Below, in pieces: positions 6,783-12,153 of a stretch of 13,735 nucleotides of DNA. A model generated the notes under the pieces. That model worked only from the letters and a program-made list of their open reading frames with translations. It searched no databases and was not told the DNA's origin. The stretch's first letter is position 1, and every line of letters begins with the position of its first letter. This stretch comes from Alphaproteobacteria bacterium. GTDB lineage: Bacteria; Pseudomonadota; Alphaproteobacteria; Micropepsales; Micropepsaceae. The position numbers and the translations under genes were made by a program. The stretch covers positions 1-13,735 of the forward strand of contig CANBZE010000025.1 in the NCBI GenBank assembly GCA_947373775.1. The letters are read 5' to 3'.

Positions 6783-7031
6783 ATGTCCGCCAAAGACCGC
6801 ATCACCGCCATCGCGTCCCGCATGCTGCTCAAGCGCGGGGTCACCACGATTCCGGGTTCGACCGACAACCTGCGCGACGCCGGTCTGACCTCGCTGGACA
6901 TGGTCAACCTGATGCTGGCCGTCGAGGCAGAGTTTGACATCGAGATTCCGCAAAGCGCCATGACGCCGGACAATTTCGACACCATCGCCGCGATGGATTC
7001 CCTGGTTTCGGTTACTGCCAAGGCAGCCTGA
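6783..7031 (+). CDS. Carrier protein 2, probable acceptor of the aminoacyl:carrier protein ligase
   Basis: An 82-residue free-standing carrier protein. The phosphopantetheine site is DAGLTSLDMVNLM with Ser37, followed by an acidic helix (AVEAEFDIEIP) typical of ACP/PCP helix II-III. Carrier proteins paired with amino acid:[carrier protein] ligases are small stand-alone proteins of this sort, and the ligase gene is encoded divergently 1.3 kb away, so aminoacylation of this Ser37 arm is the leading hypothesis. The stop overlaps the start of the following alpha/beta hydrolase (TGATG, 1 base), so the two are co-translated. The start at 6783 is set by a good AGGAG. Compared with carrier protein 1 it has Gly-Leu-Thr-Ser rather than Gly-Leu-Asp-Ser around the attachment site and a more basic N-terminal helix (AKDR...RMLLKRG), so partner recognition probably differs. 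Confidence 0.92.
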   Translation: MSAKDRITAIASRMLLKRGVTTIPGSTDNLRDAGLTSLDMVNLMLAVEAEFDIEIPQSAMTPDNFDTIAAMDSLVSVTAKAA

Positions 7032-8029
7032 TGCCTCTCGACAGGCACGCCCGCCGCTTCCTGGAAATGCTGGCTGCCGCCGGGCAAAGCCGCGGCCGCT
7101 ATGAAGACGTGGAAGAACGCCGCGCCGCCCTGACCAATCTGGCCGACCTGGTGGATCCGCCTGGCACCGAAGCCATTGGCGGTGTGCGCGAGCATTTGAT
7201 GACAGTCAGTGACGGCCATATTTCCTTGCGCATCTATTCGCCGCTGGGCGAACCGGCGCGTGTGCTGCCGGGCATCCTGTTCTTTCACGGCGGCGGCTGG
7301 GTGGCGGGAAGCCTGGAAACCCATGACGGATTGTGCCGCCGCCTCAGCAATGAAACCGGCTGCCGGGTAATCGCGGTGGATTACCGTCTGGCGCCCACCC
7401 ATCCCTTTCCCTATGGCCTGGCCGACGCCATCGCGGCGCTGAATTATGTGACCAGGAATCCCAAGGGTTTCGGCATCGATCCCGAACGGCTGGGGGTGGC
7501 GGGCGACAGCGCCGGCGGCACCTTGGCGGCGGTACTGTGCCGCGTGGCGCGTGATGCCGGCGGCCCTGCGATTGCGTTCCAATTGCTGCTGTGCCCGATT
7601 CTGGATGTGCATGGGCAATCCGCCGCTCGCCGCGAGTTGGCGGAAGGCTATTTCCTGGACAGCGAGACCCTGCGCCGCGACCTGGAACTGTATGTGCCGG
7701 ACGGCGTGGAATTGTCGGATGTGCGGCTATCGCCGCTATGCGCCGAGGAATTTTCCGGCCTGCCGCCGGCCTTCATCCATACCGGCCAGTTCGATCCCTT
7801 CGGCGACGAAGGCGAGGAATATGCCCAGAAGCTGGGCGGCTTCGGCGTACAGGTGCATGGCCGCGCCCATCCCGGCATGATCCATTACTTCTATTGCATG
7901 CCGCGCATGATCCCGTATGCCAGCGAGGCGATGCGCATCATCGGTTCAGAAATCCGCTATGCCGTGAAGCTGCCCCAGCTTGAGCGGCGGGTTCACAGGC
8001 GGATCAGGCCCGAACTGATCCGGGCATAA
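7031..8029 (+). CDS. HSL-family alpha/beta hydrolase (esterase/thioesterase-like)
   Basis: A 332-residue alpha/beta hydrolase of the hormone-sensitive-lipase group. It shows the oxyanion loop HGGGW (86-90), the nucleophile elbow GDSAGG (Ser160), the acid in FDPFGDEG (Asp255) and the histidine in GMIHYF (His285). No signal peptide is visible, so it is cytoplasmic. Family members cleave short-chain esters, amides and sometimes thioesters. Being translationally coupled to carrier protein 2 (TGATG), it may release the product from, or edit, that carrier, or hydrolyse a pathway ester. Its 3' end overlaps the convergent acyl-CoA synthetase gene by 37 bases. The last 20 or so residues are arginine-rich (ERRVHRRIRPELIRA) and lie mostly in that overlap, so they may be a late extension. 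Triad assignment is firm; substrate is unknown. Confidence 0.9.
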   Translation: MPLDRHARRFLEMLAAAGQSRGRYEDVEERRAALTNLADLVDPPGTEAIGGVREHLMTVSDGHISLRIYSPLGEPARVLPGILFFHGGGWVAGSLETHDGLCRRLSNETGCRVIAVDYRLAPTHPFPYGLADAIAALNYVTRNPKGFGIDPERLGVAGDSAGGTLAAVLCRVARDAGGPAIAFQLLLCPILDVHGQSAARRELAEGYFLDSETLRRDLELYVPDGVELSDVRLSPLCAEEFSGLPPAFIHTGQFDPFGDEGEEYAQKLGGFGVQVHGRAHPGMIHYFYCMPRMIPYASEAMRIIGSEIRYAVKLPQLERRVHRRIRPELIRA

Positions 8030-9720
8030 ACGTCGGTATCCAGCTTCACATAGCCAGCGCCGCAATCGGCGAACATTGCATCGGTGATCGCAGCGGGATC
8101 GAAGCCTTCCTGCGCCAACAGCTGCTTTTTCTGCTTGAAGGTTTCGGTCAGGGCCAGGCTGTCCACGATGCGCAGGAACACCGGCCGCGCATAAGCGGGC
8201 AGGCGCAGCGCCATATGGGCGCGGAAATGTTCGGGATTGAAACCGTCTTCCACTTTCAGCGCCGCCATGCCGCACTTGCCGCTCTGGCCCGGCACAACCA
8301 CGCCATAGATATTGACTGCCTTGACGCCGGGGGCTGACGCCGCCGCGGCCGCGACTTCGGTGGTGGCGACATTCTCGCCCTTCCAGCGGAAGGTGTCGCC
8401 GATCCGGTCCACAAAATAGAAGAAGCCTTGCGCGTCCTGGCGCATCAAATCGCCGCTGCGCACCCAGGCATCGCCGGGCGCGAACACGTCGCGCAGGACC
8501 TTCTTTTCGGTGGCGGCCGCATCGGTATAGCCCTCGAAGCGCGCTGCGCCGCCCGCGATTTTGCCGATGGCCTCACCGCTTTCGCCGCGCGCCACGGCGC
8601 GGCACAAGCCATCCGCGCCGCGTTTCGGCAGGCCCGTTTCGTCGTCAAATTGCACGATGGCGGTGGGGAAGCGGTGCGCCAGGAAGGGCGGGATTCGCCC
8701 GATGGAACCGGTGCGGCCCTCGACATTGTAGAGCGAGAAATTGCCTTCGGTGGCGGCATAGAATTCCAGGATCTGGGGGATGGCGAAACGGTTCTGGAAG
8801 GCTTCCCACACATCGCCCGACAATCCGTTACCGACTGCCAGGCGCAGCTTGTGTTCCGGAACTTCGTCTTCACCGGCCAGCAAATAGCGGCACAATTCGC
8901 CGATATACTGGAAGATGGTGGCGCCGCTGTCGGCGACATCGCGCCAGAAGGCGCGGGCGGAGAATTTTTCGCGCAGGATGACCGCGCCGCCGCCCAGCAG
9001 CACCGCGCCTGACGCCACCACCCCGCCCACGCTGTGATACATCGGCAAGCAGTTGTAGAGCCGGTCGTCGGGCCCCGCGCCAGTCATGCCGGCGAACCAA
9101 TGAGTCCAGCTCATCACCCGGCGATGGCCGACATGGGCGGCCTTGGGCAAGCCGGTGGTGCCGGAGGTATAAATCAGAAGGGCGCGGTCGTTCAGCGTGA
9201 CGTCGCGATCATGTGCCAACGCGTCACCGGAAAAGCCTTCCAGCAGCCGCGAAAAGGCTTCGCCATAGTGCCAAAGCTGCGCCGTGGTGGTCAGGCCGCT
9301 GCTCCAGCATTCGGCGGCGATAATATGGGTGGGCGCGGCCACGGCGATGCAATGACCCAGCGCCTCGCCCTTCAGGTTGGTGTTCAGCAGCGCCACGATG
9401 CCGCCGATGGCGGTGATGCCCAGCCAGATGGCCAGGTAGTCGGGGCAATTTGGCAGCAGCAGGCAGACCGTGTCGCCCTTGCGGATATTCTGCGCCAGCG
9501 CCCAGCGCGACACCTGGTTGATGCGCGCTGCCAGCCGGGCATGGGAAAATGTCTCGTTCGCAGCGATCAGCGCCGGGGCTTCGCCGAAGCGCGCGCCCAG
9601 TTCCTGGATCACGGCCGGCAGGATGCGCGTGGGCGCGTCCTCGATCTTCGCTGTCATTTCCAGCGCGCGCAGCCAGGCCTTGGAAGCGGACGGACCCTTG
9701 CGGGCCAGGGGAAGGGTCAT
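7993..9720 (-). CDS. Long/very-long-chain acyl-CoA synthetase, FATP/FadD6-like
   Basis: A 575-residue ANL enzyme of the fatty-acid-transport-protein group. Motifs, numbered from the ATG at 9720: YTSGTTGLPK (184-193), the FATP-type NCLPMYHSVGG (about 223-233), YAATEGN (321-327), RSGDL (421-425), FYFVDRIGDTFRWKGENV (434-451), and the C-terminal TETFKQKK (about 525-532) supplying the lysine. It converts fatty or bile-acid-like carboxylates plus ATP and CoA to acyl-CoA. In bacteria such enzymes often feed beta-oxidation or activate steroid-like acids. It could supply acyl-CoA to the GNAT protein, but it is a single gene on its own promoter, so linkage to the carrier-protein locus is only positional. 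A TTG at 9732 is an in-frame alternative start; I prefer the ATG at 9720, although neither has a strong ribosome-binding site. The gene end overlaps the hydrolase by 37 bases. Confidence 0.9.
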   Translation of the reverse strand: MTLPLARKGPSASKAWLRALEMTAKIEDAPTRILPAVIQELGARFGEAPALIAANETFSHARLAARINQVSRWALAQNIRKGDTVCLLLPNCPDYLAIWLGITAIGGIVALLNTNLKGEALGHCIAVAAPTHIIAAECWSSGLTTTAQLWHYGEAFSRLLEGFSGDALAHDRDVTLNDRALLIYTSGTTGLPKAAHVGHRRVMSWTHWFAGMTGAGPDDRLYNCLPMYHSVGGVVASGAVLLGGGAVILREKFSARAFWRDVADSGATIFQYIGELCRYLLAGEDEVPEHKLRLAVGNGLSGDVWEAFQNRFAIPQILEFYAATEGNFSLYNVEGRTGSIGRIPPFLAHRFPTAIVQFDDETGLPKRGADGLCRAVARGESGEAIGKIAGGAARFEGYTDAAATEKKVLRDVFAPGDAWVRSGDLMRQDAQGFFYFVDRIGDTFRWKGENVATTEVAAAAASAPGVKAVNIYGVVVPGQSGKCGMAALKVEDGFNPEHFRAHMALRLPAYARPVFLRIVDSLALTETFKQKKQLLAQEGFDPAAITDAMFADCGAGYVKLDTDVYARISSGLIRL

Positions 9721-9763
9721 CTCGTGTCTCAAATTGAAACGGGCGAAGAAATCTGTTCCCGCA

Positions 9764-9771
9764 AGATTAGC
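9764..9771 (-). promoter_or_regulatory. Possible -10 element for the acyl-CoA synthetase gene
   Basis: On the minus strand this reads GCTAATCT within GGGCTAATCTTGC, a partial match to the GCTANAWC -10 type, about 44 bases before the ATG at 9720. No convincing -35 is seen. Weak call. Confidence 0.22.
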
Positions 9772-9789
9772 CCGCCTTGCATGGAAACC

Positions 9790-9799
9790 GCGTTAACGC
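9790..9799. promoter_or_regulatory. Perfect 10-bp palindrome GCGTTAACGC between divergent genes
   Basis: GCGTTAACGC equals its own reverse complement and lies midway between the acyl-CoA synthetase (minus) and metY (plus). A one-mismatch copy lies at 6711-6720 in the previous divergent gap. It is a candidate site for a shared regulator; the identity is unknown. Confidence 0.35.
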
Positions 9800-9834
9800 A
9801 CACCCCGCCGCGTGGAGCATTGCGCCGAGATTTT

Positions 9835-9857
9835 GTTAATCCCCGAAGGGCTAGAAT
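9835..9857 (+). promoter_or_regulatory. Putative housekeeping promoter for metY-metA
   Basis: GTTAA (9835-9839, within TTGTTAA), 10 bases, then GCTAGAAT (9850-9857), a 7/8 match to GCTANAWC. Transcription would begin near 9864, leaving a leader of under 20 bases. That supports the metY start at 9881 over the in-frame ATG at 9812 and leaves no room for a transcribed riboswitch. Confidence 0.5.
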
Positions 9858-9880
9858 GCGCCTCGTTATCCGGGGCCTTT

Positions 9881-11179
9881 ATGCGCGACGAGACACTGGC
9901 ACTGCACGCCGGCTTTGACGCCGATCCCGCCACGCGGGCGGTGGCGGTACCGATTTATCAAACGGTTGCCTATCAGTTCGATTCCGCCGACCAGGGCGCA
10001 GCCCTGTTCAACCTGGAAGAGGAAGGCTATCGCTACAGCCGCATCGCCAATCCGACAGTGGCGGTGCTGGAAGAACGCGTCGCGGCGCTGGAAGGCGCGG
10101 CCGGCGCGCTGGCAACGGCGAGCGGCCAGGCGGCGCTGTATTACGCGCTGGCGAACGTGGCGCAGACCGGACAGAACATCGTCTCCACTCCGCAGCTTTA
10201 CGGCACCACCCATACCCTGTTGCACAGCGTGCTGCCGGGCCAGGGTGTGGAGGGGCGCTTTGCCGCCGGCGACAGCGCCGATGCGCTGGCCGCCTGCATC
10301 GACGACAACACCCGCGCGGTGTTCTGCGAAACGGTCGGCAACCCGGCCGGCAATATCTGCGACATCGAAGCTATCGCCCGCATGGCGCATGCCAGGGGCA
10401 TTCCCCTGATCGTGGACAATACCGTGGCGACGCCGGTGCTGCTCAAGCCCGCCGAGCACGGCGCCGACATCATCGTGCACTCGCTGACCAAGTTCATGGG
10501 CGGCCACGGCGCCGCCATGGGCGGCATGGTGGTTGATGCCGGCAAGTTCGACTGGATGGCCAACAAGGCGCGCTTCCCGCAGTTCACCACCCCGGATCAT
10601 TCCTATCACGGCCTGGTCTATGCCGAGCGCTTTGGCAACAAGGCGTTCATCGCCCGCGCCCGCAGCGTCTATCAGCGCACCACCGGCGCCATCCTGTCAC
10701 CCATGAGCGCGTTCCTTCTGTTGCAGGGTATCGAAACGGTGAGCCTGCGCATCGAGCGCCATGTCGAGAATGCCAAGGTTGTCGCCGATTTCCTGCGCGC
10801 CGATGGCCGTGTGTCCTGGGTGAATTACGCCGGCTTCCCCGACAGCCCCTATCACGCGCTGGCCAGGAAATATCTGGGCGGCCGGGTGCCGTCTTTGCTG
10901 ACCTTCGGCGTGGAAGGCGGCTTCGAGGCGGGCAAGAATTTCTATGACGCGCTGGGCCTGATCAAGCGGCTGGTCAATATCGGCGACGCCAAGTCGCTGG
11001 CCTGCCATCCCGCCTCCACCACCCATCGCCAGATGCCGCAAGCCGAACAGCGCAAGGCCGGCGTGACGCCGGAAACCATCCGCCTGTCCATCGGTATCGA
11101 GCATCGCGACGACATCATTGCCGACCTGGACCAGGCGCTCGCGGCCGCGGCCCAGGGCAAAAAGAGGATCGCGCGATGA
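9881..11179 (+). CDS. metY: O-acylhomoserine sulfhydrylase (MetY type)
   Basis: A 432-residue PLP enzyme of the Cys/Met metabolism family. The N-terminus RDETLALHAGFDADPATRAVAVPIYQT is characteristic. YRYSRIANPT (50-59), the SGQAA loop (81-85), VDNTVATP (178-185) and the Schiff-base lysine Lys204 in HSLTKFMGGHG (200-210) are all present. The insertion around FTTPDHSYHGLVYAERFG, with the following RARSVYQRTTGAILSPM, marks the long MetY form rather than cystathionine gamma-synthase or MetZ. It replaces the acyl group of O-acetyl- (or possibly O-succinyl-) homoserine with sulfide to give homocysteine, the direct sulfhydrylation route to methionine. The stop overlaps the start of metA by 4 bases (ATGA), so substrate-making and substrate-using enzymes are co-translated. 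An upstream ATG at 9812 is in frame but would put the promoter inside the gene and adds residues foreign to the family. Confidence 0.94.
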   Translation: MRDETLALHAGFDADPATRAVAVPIYQTVAYQFDSADQGAALFNLEEEGYRYSRIANPTVAVLEERVAALEGAAGALATASGQAALYYALANVAQTGQNIVSTPQLYGTTHTLLHSVLPGQGVEGRFAAGDSADALAACIDDNTRAVFCETVGNPAGNICDIEAIARMAHARGIPLIVDNTVATPVLLKPAEHGADIIVHSLTKFMGGHGAAMGGMVVDAGKFDWMANKARFPQFTTPDHSYHGLVYAERFGNKAFIARARSVYQRTTGAILSPMSAFLLLQGIETVSLRIERHVENAKVVADFLRADGRVSWVNYAGFPDSPYHALARKYLGGRVPSLLTFGVEGGFEAGKNFYDALGLIKRLVNIGDAKSLACHPASTTHRQMPQAEQRKAGVTPETIRLSIGIEHRDDIIADLDQALAAAAQGKKRIAR

Positions 11180-12153
11180 GCCGTGTCGAACAATTCCTGC
11201 TGGGCGGCGGCCACAACCGCACCGCCATCCATGTCGGGCTGGTCAACAACATGCCCGATGCGGCGCTGCGCGCCACCGAACTGCAATTTGCCCGCCTGCT
11301 CAAGGCGTCGGCCGGTACATTGGACGTGCGGCTGCGCCTTTTCTCGCTGGCTTCGATCCCGCGCAGCGAAGAAACCCGCGCGCGCATGGCCGGTTTCTAT
11401 GACGATGCCGGTTTCCTGCAGGCCGCCAATATCGACGCTCTGATCGTCACCGGCGCCCAGCCCGGCGCCTCGGACCTGCGCGGTGAGCCCTATTGGGCCG
11501 AACTGGCGCATCTGATCGACTGGGCCGAAATCGGTACCATCTCCACTTTGTTCTCGTGCCTGGCCGCGCACGCGGCGGTGTTGCACCTGGACGGCATCGC
11601 ACGCCGTCCGCTGAAGAAGAAGCTTTCCGGCGTCTATGACAGCACCCGGGTCGAGGACGATCCTTTGTTCTTCAACACCGCGCCGGCCGTGCCGGTGCCC
11701 CATTCACGCCGCAACGACATCGCCGAAAGCGATCTGGTGGCCAAGGGCTATCGCGTGCTGTCGCATCTGGAGAACGGCCAAACCGACATCTTCACCCGCG
11801 AACCACCGGGCCAGAGTCGCTTTGGCTTCTTCCAGGGCCATCCCGAATATGATCCGGGCACTTTGGGCCGCGAATATCTGCGTGACATGGGCCGCTTCCT
11901 GCGCGGTGAAAGCACAGAGCGCCCCGCGCTGCCGGAAAATTATTTCGACCGCGCCACCGAGGATAAACTGACGGCAATGGCCGGCGAAACCGGGCTGGCG
12001 CGGTTCAACGAGATCGTCACCGGCGCCCTGCCGCGCCAGATGTGGCGCGGCAACACCATCAAGCTGTTCGGCAACTGGCTGACGTTGGTGGCCGCGGCCA
12101 AGGCCCGCCGCGCTTCCTCGCGCACGGTGCATACCCGCCGCCGCGCTTCCTAG
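11176..12153 (+). CDS. metA: Homoserine O-acyltransferase, MetA family
   Basis: A 325-residue MetA-type (class I glutamine amidotransferase-like) homoserine O-acyltransferase. NRTAIHVGLVNNMPDAALRATE (14-35) is the family opening. The nucleophile is Cys128 in FSCLAAHAA, with His222 and Glu224 in FFQGHPEYD. The enzyme activates homoserine by O-acylation, the first committed step of methionine synthesis, and feeds MetY encoded just upstream. The residue aligned with the acyl-CoA specificity position (Glu111 in B. cereus MetA for acetyl, Gly111 in E. coli for succinyl) is Gly97 in TGAQPG, which by that rule predicts succinyl-CoA use. The start at 11176 has a strong AGAGGA (11163-11168) inside the end of metY. 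The C-terminal tail is rich in Arg and Ala (AKARRASSRTVHTRRRAS) and extends to a stop that overlaps the stop of the convergent gene at a CTAG palindrome. Confidence 0.92.
   Translation: MSRVEQFLLGGGHNRTAIHVGLVNNMPDAALRATELQFARLLKASAGTLDVRLRLFSLASIPRSEETRARMAGFYDDAGFLQAANIDALIVTGAQPGASDLRGEPYWAELAHLIDWAEIGTISTLFSCLAAHAAVLHLDGIARRPLKKKLSGVYDSTRVEDDPLFFNTAPAVPVPHSRRNDIAESDLVAKGYRVLSHLENGQTDIFTREPPGQSRFGFFQGHPEYDPGTLGREYLRDMGRFLRGESTERPALPENYFDRATEDKLTAMAGETGLARFNEIVTGALPRQMWRGNTIKLFGNWLTLVAAAKARRASSRTVHTRRRAS

Noticed and set aside
9733..9880. SAM-II or another SAM riboswitch upstream of metY-metA, expected in some alphaproteobacteria
   Set aside because: No match to the conserved SAM-II pseudoknot segments as I know them, and the predicted transcription start near 9864 leaves under 20 bases of leader. 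The CCCCG (9841-9845)/CGGGG (9871-9875) pairing would not be fully transcribed.
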